Source: Desulforhopalus sp. | GTDB taxonomy: Bacteria; Desulfobacterota; Desulfobulbia; Desulfobulbales; Desulfocapsaceae | Direction: 5' to 3' | NCBI GenBank assembly: GCA_030247675.1 | Contig: JAOTRX010000002.1 | Location: 62,001 to 126,000, forward strand | DNA length: 64,000 nucleotides | Shown here: positions 8,031 through 16,415 of the stretch, in pieces | Layout: every line of letters starts with the position of its first letter | How positions within the stretch are numbered: the stretch's first letter is position 1 | Notes under the pieces: generated by a model | Databases searched by the model: none | Seen by the model: only the letters and a program-made list of their open reading frames with translations | What the model was told of the DNA's origin: nothing | Translations under genes and position numbers: made by a program

Positions 8031-9988
8031 TACCAGTCCTTGTCGATTTTGTCTTGAGCTTTCTTCTGCCCTGAAGGTACAAAATTCAGGTTGCCTTCTT
8101 CATTTTTCAGGGCGTTGAGCAGCCGTTCCGCTTCTTCCTTGGTCATTTTGCCGAGCTGCTGGCGCATGGTCGCCTCGGCCTTGTCCTTGTCTTCCTGGGC
8201 TGCAGCGGCCTCAGCCTGTTGTTCCTTTTGTTCCTGGGAATCGCCGCTGTCTTTTTGCCCGGCCTGTTCCTCCGCTTGTTGCTCACCCGGTTTGACCTGA
8301 TCTTCACCCGCCGATTTTTCCGGCTGTTGCTCCCCGGCAGAAGCCTGGCCGCCACCCTGGTCGTTTTCCTGCCCGTCGCCCGATGTGTCGTCTTTGGTTT
8401 GTCCTTGCTGGTCGTCCAGCTTTTTCTGATCGTCCTGACCCTTTGGCTGTTGCTGTTTTTCCTGTTCTTGTTGTTTGAGTTGCTGCTCCAGTTCCTCCAG
8501 CTGTTTGGTGACGATTCCTTGGTTATATTTGGCATCGGCATCGGCCGGGTCAAGTTCCAGCGCCGAATTAAAGGAGTTCAGGGCCTGCCGCCAGTGGTTT
8601 GCGGTCGCCTTGGGGTCGGCTTGGCGCAGCTCCGCGCCTTTTTGATAGTGGCTGTTGCCCCGGTTATAATAGGCCTTTTTCTGGAGGTCGAGGCGGTCGC
8701 TTTTCAGGGCACTGGTAAAGGCGGCAATGGCCTCGTCATAGAGGTTGTTCTTGTAGGCGGCCGTACCGTAATTGTACTGCAACTGGGGATCGTCGGGTTT
8801 TTTTGCCAGTCTCTTTTGAAAGTATTCCGAGGCCTGCAGATAGTCACCGCGCATGTAGGCATCCTCACCGCTTGAAGCGTAGCCGTTGCCGGGAAAACTC
8901 GCCACCATCAGAAGAATGAGGGCCGTCACCTTACTCCGCCCTTTGAATCTGTGGATGAGTGTCTTGGCCCAGGGAAGGAGGGGCAGCGACAGGTTCACCT
9001 TCCTTTCACCGATAAGCCGCTCGATGAGGAGCAAGAGGGCGGCCATCGCCAGCGGCCATTCAAATCGCTCGATCGGCACCTTATGGCGGCGCTCGGCCAT
9101 GGTATCTTTGGGGATGAGGGAGAGTTTCTTTTGATAAATCGTCTCCAGGCCTTCGCCCGCTGACCCTAAAGGGACATAAATGCCGCCGGTCTTTTCGGCG
9201 ATCTGGCCGAGGCTTGCCGCGTCGAGTTTTGAGGTAACGAAATTGCCAGCGGTATCTGTGATAAAGCCCTGGCCTTTGTCGCCTTTGATAGGGATAAGCT
9301 CTCCCTGGCTGGTGCCGACGCCGACGGTGTAGATTGTCAAACCATCTTTTGCAGCCGTCTCCGCGGCCTGCAGGGCATCACCCTGCAGATTTTCACCGTC
9401 GGTGAGGATAATGAGGATTTTATGGTTTGCTGCGTTCTTGAGGGTCTGCCCGGCCCGTTCGATGACCGCGGCAATATTGGTGCCGCCAAGCGGAATGAGA
9501 TCGGTATTAACGGCAGTCAGAGAATCGATGAAGGCCTCATAATCGATGGTCAGTGGACACATCAGGTAGGCGGTGCCGGCGAAAGGCATAAGGCCCACCC
9601 GGTCGCCTTCTCCTTTCCGGACGAAGTCCTGGATTGCCAGTGTCGCCCGCTGTAGACGGTTGGGTTTGATATCTTCGGCGAGCATACTTTTTGAGGTGTC
9701 GAGGGCAAACAGCAGGTCGATCCCTTTGCGTTGCACCTCAACCCAGTGGTGGCCGAACTGTGGCCTGGCCAGGGCGACAAAGCAGAACAGCACCGCCAGG
9801 ACAATGAGCGATTTCTTGATCAAGCGCCTGGTCGGCGAGATATTGCCGGTGAGCCGCCCGATGAGCTGGTGGGCTACAAATTTCTCCAGGGCGGCCTGGC
9901 GCTGCCTTTCCTGGGAGCGAAAGTAAAGCACCAAACCAAAACAGACGCCAAGACCAACAAGAATCCAGAAAGGTTGCGAAAAATCCAT
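8030..9988 (-). CDS. Fused BatB-BatC: VWA domain plus TPR protein
   Basis: 652-residue protein joining two normally separate Bat proteins. Residues 1-330 are BatB: two N-terminal membrane segments (about 5-22, 58-74), a von Willebrand A domain with an intact MIDAS motif (DTSKS at 97-101, TDGEN at 197-201) and a closing membrane segment (about 312-328). Residues 352-371 look like a leftover signal peptide, followed by BatC: tetratricopeptide repeats (about 375-495) and a Gln/Glu/Lys-rich tail (about 498-600). The ATG at 9988 was chosen because the frame before it overlaps batA and shows no membrane protein pattern. Gene symbol left blank because it equals batB plus batC. Confidence 0.88.
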   Translation of the reverse strand: MDFSQPFWILVGLGVCFGLVLYFRSQERQRQAALEKFVAHQLIGRLTGNISPTRRLIKKSLIVLAVLFCFVALARPQFGHHWVEVQRKGIDLLFALDTSKSMLAEDIKPNRLQRATLAIQDFVRKGEGDRVGLMPFAGTAYLMCPLTIDYEAFIDSLTAVNTDLIPLGGTNIAAVIERAGQTLKNAANHKILIILTDGENLQGDALQAAETAAKDGLTIYTVGVGTSQGELIPIKGDKGQGFITDTAGNFVTSKLDAASLGQIAEKTGGIYVPLGSAGEGLETIYQKKLSLIPKDTMAERRHKVPIERFEWPLAMAALLLLIERLIGERKVNLSLPLLPWAKTLIHRFKGRSKVTALILLMVASFPGNGYASSGEDAYMRGDYLQASEYFQKRLAKKPDDPQLQYNYGTAAYKNNLYDEAIAAFTSALKSDRLDLQKKAYYNRGNSHYQKGAELRQADPKATANHWRQALNSFNSALELDPADADAKYNQGIVTKQLEELEQQLKQQEQEKQQQPKGQDDQKKLDDQQGQTKDDTSGDGQENDQGGGQASAGEQQPEKSAGEDQVKPGEQQAEEQAGQKDSGDSQEQKEQQAEAAAAQEDKDKAEATMRQQLGKMTKEEAERLLNALKNEEGNLNFVPSGQKKAQDKIDKDW

Positions 9989-10001
9989 AATATCCTCGTC
10001 G

Positions 10002-10988
10002 TTACGGCAATCTTTTGCGGGCCAGGAAGATTTCCATGCCGAGCAGCAGCAGGGCGGCGGCCACCAGGAAGGGCATGAGTTCCCGGTACTCCTCGAATTT
10101 TTTGATGGTCTTGGTCGTTGTTTCCATGGTGTTGATCTCGTCGTAGATCTTGGCAAGGGACGCGGTATCGGTTGCCCGGAAATAGACGGCCCCGGTCTTT
10201 TCAGCGACCTTGGTCAGGGTGTCCTCATCGATATCGACCTTGGCCCGGACCAGCCGGCGTCGGCCCATGGAATCGGTCACCGGCAGGGTCGCCTCCCCCC
10301 GTGTTCCGGCGCCGATGGTATACACCTTGATGCCCAGGGTCTCGGCGGCCTCGGCGGCAACCAGCGGCGGCACGCTTCCGGCGTTGTTGATGCCGTCGGT
10401 GAGGAGGATGAGCAGGCGCGATTTCGACTTTTGATCGCGAAGGTGGTTGATGCCGCTGCCGATCGCCGAGCCAATGGCGGTACCGTCCTCGACCATGCCA
10501 AGACTCAGTGATTCCAGCCTCTTGCGTAACCAGTCGTGATCGAGGGTCAAGGGACTGACCAGATAGGGCCGGCCGGCGAAGGCGAGCAGGCCGATGCGGT
10601 CATTGGGGCGCTGGTCGATGAACTCATCCACTACCTTTTTAACTACCGCCAAACGGTTCGCCGATTTACCGTCGAGGGTGAAATCCATGGCCTCCATGGA
10701 GCCGGAGACATCGACAGCGAGGATGATATCGATGCCGCTGGCCTTTATTTCAGCGGTAGTATTCCCTTGCTGCGGTCTGGCGAGGGCAAGAATCAGGAGG
10801 GCAAGCACGGCCAGGCGAATAAGCAGGAGGAGGGAACCTGGCCGGGCTTTTCTTGCCCCAGCCAGAGTCGCAGCAAGGGACGTTGAGGAAAACAGCAGTG
10901 CCGGGGCCGCTCCCCGCTGACCGTGCAGAACGGCCAACAGGGGCAGCAAGGCGAGTAACCACAGCAGTTGCGGATGGAGAAATCTCAT
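10002..10988 (-). CDS. batA: BatA: membrane-anchored von Willebrand A protein
   Basis: 328-residue BatA homologue. Two N-terminal membrane segments (about 5-22 and 51-70) precede a VWA domain with a complete metal-binding MIDAS motif (DVSGS at 93-97, then LLTDGINNAG), and a C-terminal membrane segment (about 303-322) closes the protein. It pairs with the VWA domain in the adjacent BatB-BatC fusion. Its start overlaps the stop of the preceding small membrane protein gene, and 13 bases separate its stop from the next gene. The family acts with a MoxR ATPase, encoded at the head of this operon. Confidence 0.92.
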   Translation of the reverse strand: MRFLHPQLLWLLALLPLLAVLHGQRGAAPALLFSSTSLAATLAGARKARPGSLLLLIRLAVLALLILALARPQQGNTTAEIKASGIDIILAVDVSGSMEAMDFTLDGKSANRLAVVKKVVDEFIDQRPNDRIGLLAFAGRPYLVSPLTLDHDWLRKRLESLSLGMVEDGTAIGSAIGSGINHLRDQKSKSRLLILLTDGINNAGSVPPLVAAEAAETLGIKVYTIGAGTRGEATLPVTDSMGRRRLVRAKVDIDEDTLTKVAEKTGAVYFRATDTASLAKIYDEINTMETTTKTIKKFEEYRELMPFLVAAALLLLGMEIFLARKRLP

Positions 10989-11626
10989 TGCCGACCTCCT
11001 CCGGTCGGAAGCTCCGGGCGGGTGCTGGTGATAAAGGTCCGCACCGCCTGCTCCATCCCCTGCATATGCTGTAACTCCGGAAGAAGATGGGCAAATTTTG
11101 CCATATCCGCCTGCTCCAGACAGGCCCGTAATTCCGACCGGTATGCAAGCAGCGATGGCGGGCCACTGTCCTCCAGGCCGAGGAAAAACTCCCGCGTCGT
11201 CTGTCGGGTGGAGAAAATGGCAAAACGCGATTCGATGTAGCGGCGGAGGATTTGCGCAACCTTGTCCATATACAAAAGGCCTTGGCCGGCGCTCATCAGC
11301 TGCCCAGCCTCGGTCAGTTCGCTAAGGGCTGTATCCCACGGGGGTATGGGCGGCGGCTGTGGCTTTTTCCGCCTCTTCAGGAAAAAATAGAGCAGGCCGA
11401 TGGCCAGGAGGACGAGCAGCACTAGTGCCGTTTCCACCAGATACGGAGGGTATTCGGAGGTTGGGACAGGGCCTTGAATATCGTGTAATATATCGTTTTT
11501 ATTTTGTATCTGTTGGCTTTTGTTGTTTTGCAGGGTCAGGGATTCTTCGCCCTGGTCTGCGGCCAGGCCGGTGTGAGCCTTGAGAAGAACTAAGCAGGGG
11601 AGCAGGGCGATCGGCAGCCTTTTCAT
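10985..11626 (-). CDS. Small membrane protein of the Bat operon (DUF4381-like)
   Basis: 213-residue protein with a signal peptide (about 1-22), a short polar spacer, one membrane segment (about 64-83) followed by a basic KRRKK stretch, and a cytoplasmic helical domain (about 95-200). The position between the DUF58 and BatA genes and the architecture fit the DUF4381-type proteins common in MoxR/VWA operons; I base this mainly on position and topology, not on strong motifs. Start and stop overlap both neighbours by four bases (ATGA type), so it is an obligatory part of the transcript. Confidence 0.7.
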   Translation of the reverse strand: MKRLPIALLPCLVLLKAHTGLAADQGEESLTLQNNKSQQIQNKNDILHDIQGPVPTSEYPPYLVETALVLLVLLAIGLLYFFLKRRKKPQPPPIPPWDTALSELTEAGQLMSAGQGLLYMDKVAQILRRYIESRFAIFSTRQTTREFFLGLEDSGPPSLLAYRSELRACLEQADMAKFAHLLPELQHMQGMEQAVRTFITSTRPELPTGGGRQ

Positions 11627-12540
11627 AACATCCTCCCCTGGCGGGCCTTAAAGAAATTGAGGAGCGGCGGCAGATATGAGGTATCGGTCAAAAGGTCGAG
11701 CAGGTCGATGCCGATTGCCCGGATGACCTTTTGCAGGTTTTTTTGCCGTTCCCGGGCCATATCGCTATAGCGGCTCCTGACCATGGCGTCCGAGGTGTTC
11801 AGCTCGACCTGTTGGCCGCTCTCGGCATCCTCCAGGGTCAGCCAGCCGACATCGGGAAGTTCGAACTCCCGGGGGTCGGAGACGATAACGCTGATCAGGT
11901 CGTGGCGGCGGTTGCTGATCTGCAGCTTCGGCCGCAGTTCCTGCAGGGCGGTATCGAAATCGCCCGGCAGGCAAAAGTCGGAGATGAGAAAGGCAACGCA
12001 TTTTCTCTTGATGACCCGGTTGGTGAAATCAAGCGGTGCCGCCAGATCGGTTTTCCGGCCCTGGCCCTGGAAATAAAGGATCTCCCGGATCAGGCGAAGG
12101 ATATGGCCGCGGCCTTTTTTGGGCGGGATATACAGCTCGACCACGTCGGTAAACAGTACCAGACCGACCTTGTCGTTGTTGCGTACCGCTGAAAAGGCCA
12201 GCACCGAACCCAGTTCCGCCATGAGTTCGCGCTTGGAGCTCTTGGCCGAACCGAAGTCGCCGGAGCCGCTGATATCGATCATCAGCATGATGGTCAGCTC
12301 GCGCTCCTCGGTAAATTTCTTGATATGGGGGATGCCGGTCCGGGCGGTGACGTTCCAGTCGATGCTGCGGATATCATCGCCGGGCACGTATTCGCGGACC
12401 TCGTCAAAGTTCATGCCGCGGCCCTTGAAGACCGAGTGGTAGCTGCCGGCTAGGCTGTCGTTGACCAGGCGCTTGGTGCGCACCTCGATCTGCCGGACCT
12501 TTTTCAGGATCTCTTTGGTGAGTTTGACATCCATGGTCAT
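11623..12540 (-). CDS. DUF58 domain protein (MoxR-associated, VWA-like)
   Basis: 305-residue DUF58 protein. The diagnostic N-terminal block is present (GRGMNFDEVREYVPGDD followed by IRSIDWNVTAR), and the C-terminal two thirds form a VWA-like fold with LMIDISGSGDFGS as a MIDAS-like motif. DUF58 proteins sit next to MoxR ATPases and are presumed to link them to membrane VWA partners. Eleven bases separate it from moxR. A second ATG two codons downstream (12534) is an equally possible start, since neither has a strong ribosome site. Confidence 0.92.
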   Translation of the reverse strand: MTMDVKLTKEILKKVRQIEVRTKRLVNDSLAGSYHSVFKGRGMNFDEVREYVPGDDIRSIDWNVTARTGIPHIKKFTEERELTIMLMIDISGSGDFGSAKSSKRELMAELGSVLAFSAVRNNDKVGLVLFTDVVELYIPPKKGRGHILRLIREILYFQGQGRKTDLAAPLDFTNRVIKRKCVAFLISDFCLPGDFDTALQELRPKLQISNRRHDLISVIVSDPREFELPDVGWLTLEDAESGQQVELNTSDAMVRSRYSDMARERQKNLQKVIRAIGIDLLDLLTDTSYLPPLLNFFKARQGRML

Positions 12541-12551
12541 ATCGCCGCCGC

Positions 12552-13616
12552 TTAAGGGACCGGTACCGTATCGAGAATCTTGCGGATGATATCCTCGCTG
12601 CTGATGCCCTCGGCCTCGGCCTCGTAACTAATGCGCAGGCGATGGCGCATGACGTCGAGGGCCGCCGCCTTCACATCGTCCGGGGTGACGTAGCCGCGCC
12701 CGGCAAGAAAGGCCAGGCAGCGCGCCACCACCTTGAGGTTGATGGTCGCCCGCGGCGAGGCGCCGGTTTCAATGTACTCCTCCAGCTCTAGCTGATAATG
12801 TTTCGGTTCGCGGGTGGCATAGACTAAAGAGACGATGTAGTCCTTGATCTTGCCGTCCATATAGATGCCGTTGACGACCTTTCGTGCCGCCAGGATGTCC
12901 TCAGGGGCGGCGACCGGGGCTACCGTAATCTCCGCGTCGGTGCGCTCGAAGTTGTCAAGGATCCGCCGTTCCTCGGCGCGGCTCGGATAGCCGACGACGA
13001 CCTTGAGCATGAACCGGTCGACCTGGGCCTCCGGCAGCGGATAGGTGCCTTCCTGCTCGATGGGGTTTTGGGTGGCGAGCACCAGAAACAGCTCGGGCAG
13101 GGCAAAACTCTGGTCGCCGATGGTCACCTGCTTTTCCTGCATGGCCTCAAGGAGGGCCGACTGCACCTTGGCCGGCGCCCGGTTGATTTCATCGGCGAGG
13201 ATGAGGGAGGAAAAGATCGGGCCCTTTTTCACCTCGAAACTGGTTTCCCGGGGATTGTAAATCTCCGTGCCAATGATGTCGGCGGGCAGCATGTCCGGAG
13301 TGAACTGAATGCGCCGAAAATCGGTCTGGATAGCAGCCGCCAGGGTCTTTACCGCCAAGGTCTTGGCAAGTCCCGGCAGGCCCTCCAGGAGGATATGGCC
13401 GCCGGACAGCAGACTGATCAATAGCCGCTCAATGAGATGTTCCTGGCCGATGATCACCTTCGCCAGTTCGTAGCGCAGCGGCGCGATCCATGCGGAACTG
13501 CGGCTGACTGCCTCATTGATTTTCTGAATAGAGGTATAGACATCGGCAGAGGTCGCAGAACCCTCGCCACCAGACGGGCCGGGCAGGTTGATAACGGGGG
13601 GGGATTTGTCGAACAT
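12552..13616 (-). CDS. moxR: MoxR-family AAA+ ATPase
   Basis: 354-residue MoxR ATPase that leads the Bat operon. Walker A is GLPGLAKT (about 79-86), Walker B is LILADEINRA (about 138-147), and sensor-like ATQNPIEQEGTYPLPEAQVD follows; the C-terminal lid domain contains GASPRATINL. These chaperone-like ATPases are thought to remodel VWA-domain partners, several of which are encoded downstream. The ATG at 13616 was preferred over an upstream in-frame start because GAGGAAG lies directly before it. The promoter should lie in the 375-base gap shared with the divergent gene at 13992. Confidence 0.93.
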   Translation of the reverse strand: MFDKSPPVINLPGPSGGEGSATSADVYTSIQKINEAVSRSSAWIAPLRYELAKVIIGQEHLIERLLISLLSGGHILLEGLPGLAKTLAVKTLAAAIQTDFRRIQFTPDMLPADIIGTEIYNPRETSFEVKKGPIFSSLILADEINRAPAKVQSALLEAMQEKQVTIGDQSFALPELFLVLATQNPIEQEGTYPLPEAQVDRFMLKVVVGYPSRAEERRILDNFERTDAEITVAPVAAPEDILAARKVVNGIYMDGKIKDYIVSLVYATREPKHYQLELEEYIETGASPRATINLKVVARCLAFLAGRGYVTPDDVKAAALDVMRHRLRISYEAEAEGISSEDIIRKILDTVPVP

Positions 13617-13775
13617 GACTTCCTCAACATTTGGATTAGATTGATGAAAAGACCCTGCCGGGAGGAACTGCCTGGTCATTTCGACCGGACCTTGGTGAAC
13701 CGGCTGCCTCTTCAGGAATTATATCTCCTTGCCAGGGCACATTAAATCGTCAACATTGCCGGAATCTTTCCTGAT

Positions 13776-13793
13776 CATTACAAAGCTGTAATG
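13776..13793. promoter_or_regulatory. Palindrome, possible operator
   Basis: Inverted repeat with 7-base arms CATTACA / TGTAATG around the four bases AAGC. It lies in the divergent gap about 160 bases upstream of the moxR start and is not followed by a T run, so it looks more like a protein-binding site than a terminator. No known regulator is assigned. Confidence 0.35.
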
Positions 13794-13845
13794 TTTGGCA
13801 ACAAAGGTACCTGCTGCCGGGAAAAAATTTGGAAAATCCGCTCAT

Positions 13846-13886
13846 TGCCTTTTAAAAAGGCAGGAAAAGGTAATTTTTGGTATGAT
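13846..13886 (+). promoter_or_regulatory. Extended -10 promoter with an overlapping palindrome
   Basis: An extended -10 element (TGG then TATGAT, 13878-13886) faces the gene at 13992. A perfect palindrome with arms TGCCTTTT / AAAAGGCA and one central base (13846-13862) covers where the -35 would sit. The arrangement suggests a repressor- or activator-controlled promoter; the regulator is unknown. Transcripts would have a leader of about 100 bases. Confidence 0.4.
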
Positions 13887-13991
13887 TCGAGCCTGTTTCG
13901 CTACCGGAGGTTCCATCTCTTTTACTCTTCTCAGGGAAGGCCGGGCAATTTCTCCCCTTCCTGAAAACACTAAAACCCTTGTCAACTATCC

Positions 13992-15020
13992 ATGCCGCAA
14001 CTGTATCTCCAGGAATACGCAAAGAATTTGGCCGGTCGCCGGGTATGCATCGCCTGCCGAGAGGGAATCCTGCGGGATCATTTCACCGAGATTGTCGACG
14101 ATCTGAAGTTTCTGGTGCGCAAGAAAATCCATACCAGCCTGTTTCACAACCTGCCCAATCGCGTTGCCAACCAACGGCTTTTGAAGGAACTCGAAAAAAA
14201 ACTGCCAGAATCAAATGTCGTCAGGGTCAATCCGGAGATCGATTTCTACCAGGCGGTACTCAGCCATCCCGACACCATGGCCAAATTGATCTTTCTCGAA
14301 CGCCGCTACCTTATCGACAAAAAAGGCAATAAAATTAATGCTCTCACCACGACGCGGCTGCGCGAGTCCCTTGCCGACTTTGGTGATTTCATCGCCAATG
14401 TCAATTTCCGGGACACCATGAACCGGATCTGCGAGAAGATCGAGAAAGGTGTCTGTGAGCGGGTGCATATCCTGCCGGCCGGCAAGGACACCATCAAGCA
14501 CGAGCTGTTTACCGTGGAAGGCACCGGGACGATGATTGCCAACAACTTTACCGAGGAATTCCGGAGGGTTCAAACCGATGAGGAGGTGGCCATCGTCTAC
14601 CGCATTCTTACCAGCTATAAGCGTGCCGGTTTCCTCAAGCCGCGCAGCAAGGAGTACCTAAGCCGCAACCGCCGGCATTTTTTTGTAACCGCCATCGACG
14701 GCATCGTTGTTGGCTGTGTCGAGCAGAAGATTGTCGACAGCGAGACGGTGGAACTCGGGGCGCTGGCCATTTCCACGCGTTTTCGCAATCAGCGGGTCGG
14801 GGTCTACACGGTTACCGCCTTTCTCCACGAGATGCTTGCCGAGGGCTATAGCCGGTTCATCTCCCTGACCGGCAATCCCCGGTTGCAGGAACTCCTCCGT
14901 CAACTCGGCTTTGTCCAAGAAAGTCGCAGCGAGTACCAGCGACGGCAGAGTGAGAGTCCGGGCGTGCCGATGTTTTTCCGCGCAGCAAAAAAAGGCGAGT
15001 TGGCCCCACCGAAATTCTGA
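13992..15020 (+). CDS. Compact N-acetylglutamate synthase-like protein (AAK remnant plus GNAT)
   Basis: 342-residue protein. Residues about 158-182 carry the signature that closes amino-acid-kinase domains, ELFTVEGTGTMI, nearly the same as the C-terminus of ArgB in this window ([12 protein letters not shown]). A GNAT acetyltransferase domain follows (about 190-330), with LKPRSKEYL, DGIVVGCVEQK, the acetyl-CoA region FRNQRVGVYTVTAFL and SLTGNPRLQELLRQLGF. This order (kinase-like part then GNAT) is that of ArgA, which acetylates glutamate in the first arginine step. The kinase-like part is only about 180 residues, far shorter than the usual ~270. It is not next to the arg genes at 35 kb. No strong ribosome site precedes the ATG. 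Confidence 0.6.
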   Translation: MPQLYLQEYAKNLAGRRVCIACREGILRDHFTEIVDDLKFLVRKKIHTSLFHNLPNRVANQRLLKELEKKLPESNVVRVNPEIDFYQAVLSHPDTMAKLIFLERRYLIDKKGNKINALTTTRLRESLADFGDFIANVNFRDTMNRICEKIEKGVCERVHILPAGKDTIKHELFTVEGTGTMIANNFTEEFRRVQTDEEVAIVYRILTSYKRAGFLKPRSKEYLSRNRRHFFVTAIDGIVVGCVEQKIVDSETVELGALAISTRFRNQRVGVYTVTAFLHEMLAEGYSRFISLTGNPRLQELLRQLGFVQESRSEYQRRQSESPGVPMFFRAAKKGELAPPKF

Positions 15021-15199
15021 TCGAGGGAGCCATTGACCTGTGTGAGGCCCGGCTGGACAGCATTAGCCCTGTCACCGGCTGGCACGGCTCATAATCGCAA
15101 TATTGTCAGCTGGGTGCATCGACAATAGGATGGATCATTGTTAATGTACCCCTTTCAACAATCCACTGATTTTTCACTATCCCCTAACGGATTCATGTC

Positions 15200-16330
15200 A
15201 TGAAGAAAAAAATATTCTTTACGGTTCTCGGACTCCTCCTCCTAGCGGGGGGGATAAGCGGTGTCAAGGCCCTGCAGATTAAGAAGATGATCGATCAGGG
15301 TAAGGCCATGACCTTTCCGCCGGAGGTGGTCACAGCGACCCAGGTGCAGAAAACTTCCTGGGAATCAACCCTCAACGCGGTGGGAAGTCTCACGGCGGTG
15401 CAGGGCGTGACAATCGCCGCGGAACTCCCCGGCAAGGTCGTCCGTATTGCCTTTGAACCGGGGACGAAGGTGCAGGCGGGCGATCTGCTGCTCAAGCAGG
15501 ACACCACCACTGAAGAGGCGCAGCTGCGTTCCGCCGAGGCACAGATCGCCCTTGCCCAGAACAATTTCAACCGGATCGAACAGCTCTTCAACCGCAATGC
15601 CATTTCCCGCGCCGATTATGACAATGCCGATGCCCAACTGAAGGCCAACCGGGCCCAGGCCGACGCGATACGTACGGCCATCGCCAAAAAGAACATTCAC
15701 GCGCCGTTTTCCGGACAGCTGGGGATTCGTCTCGTCAACCTCGGCGAGATTCTCAAAGAGGGGACTGCCATCGTTTCTTTGCAGACCCTCAATCCGATCT
15801 TTGCCAATTTCCAGTTGCCGCAGCATCAGCTCGGTCTGATCAAAATGGGCTATCTGGTGCGCATCACCTCGGATGCCCTGCCGGGCCAGGCCATTGACGG
15901 CAAGATTTCCGCCATCAATCCCCAGGTGGATAGCGCTACCCGGAATATCTCCATCCAGGCGACCCTCGCCAATACCCAGGAGCATCTTCGTCCGGGGATG
16001 TTCGTCGATGTCCAGGTCGTCCTGCCCGGGCAAAATGAGGTAACGGCCGTTCCGGCCACCGCGGTGTTGTACGCCCCCTACAGCGATTCAGTCTTTGTCG
16101 TCGAGGATAAGACCGATGAAAAGACCGGGCAGCCAGGCAAAGCGGTCCGCCAGCAGTTTGTGCGCCTTGGTGAGAAACGGGGCGATTTTATTTCAGTGGT
16201 CTCCGGGCTGAAGGAGACCGAAACCGTGGTTACCACTGGCGTTTTCAAGCTGCGCAACGGCCAGCCGGTTGTCATCGATAATAAACTTGCCCCTGAATTT
16301 AAACTTGCCCCCAAGCCGGCGGACAGTTAA
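15200..16330 (+). CDS. RND efflux periplasmic adaptor subunit
   Basis: 376-residue membrane-fusion protein of the HlyD/MexE type. It has an N-terminal signal/anchor (about 5-24), a lipoyl-like half (VQGVTIAAELPGKVVRIAFE, then AGDLLLKQD), an alpha-helical hairpin (about 110-155, EAQLRSAEAQIALAQNNFNR), the second lipoyl half (IHAPFSGQLGIRLVNLGEIL) and beta-barrel and membrane-proximal domains. It links the RND permease encoded 85 bases downstream to an outer-membrane channel. No TolC-like gene lies next to it, so the channel must come from elsewhere. Substrate unknown. Confidence 0.93.
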   Translation: MKKKIFFTVLGLLLLAGGISGVKALQIKKMIDQGKAMTFPPEVVTATQVQKTSWESTLNAVGSLTAVQGVTIAAELPGKVVRIAFEPGTKVQAGDLLLKQDTTTEEAQLRSAEAQIALAQNNFNRIEQLFNRNAISRADYDNADAQLKANRAQADAIRTAIAKKNIHAPFSGQLGIRLVNLGEILKEGTAIVSLQTLNPIFANFQLPQHQLGLIKMGYLVRITSDALPGQAIDGKISAINPQVDSATRNISIQATLANTQEHLRPGMFVDVQVVLPGQNEVTAVPATAVLYAPYSDSVFVVEDKTDEKTGQPGKAVRQQFVRLGEKRGDFISVVSGLKETETVVTTGVFKLRNGQPVVIDNKLAPEFKLAPKPADS

Positions 16331-16415
16331 TCGGTTTTTGGCCGGCAGTAAGTACAGTAATGACCCGATATAATGATCTTTAACACCAGGTAATTCACTC
16401 GAGGGTATCCTCTTT

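Larger units (their letters stand above)
13617..13991. other. Divergent intergenic region between moxR and the ArgA-like gene
   Basis: No gene is supported in these 375 bases. They contain two palindromes (13776-13793 and 13846-13862) and an extended -10 hexamer at 13881-13886, described separately. The stretch is AT-richer than the flanking genes, as expected for two divergent promoters. No ribosome-binding site is obvious directly before 13992. Confidence 0.7.
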
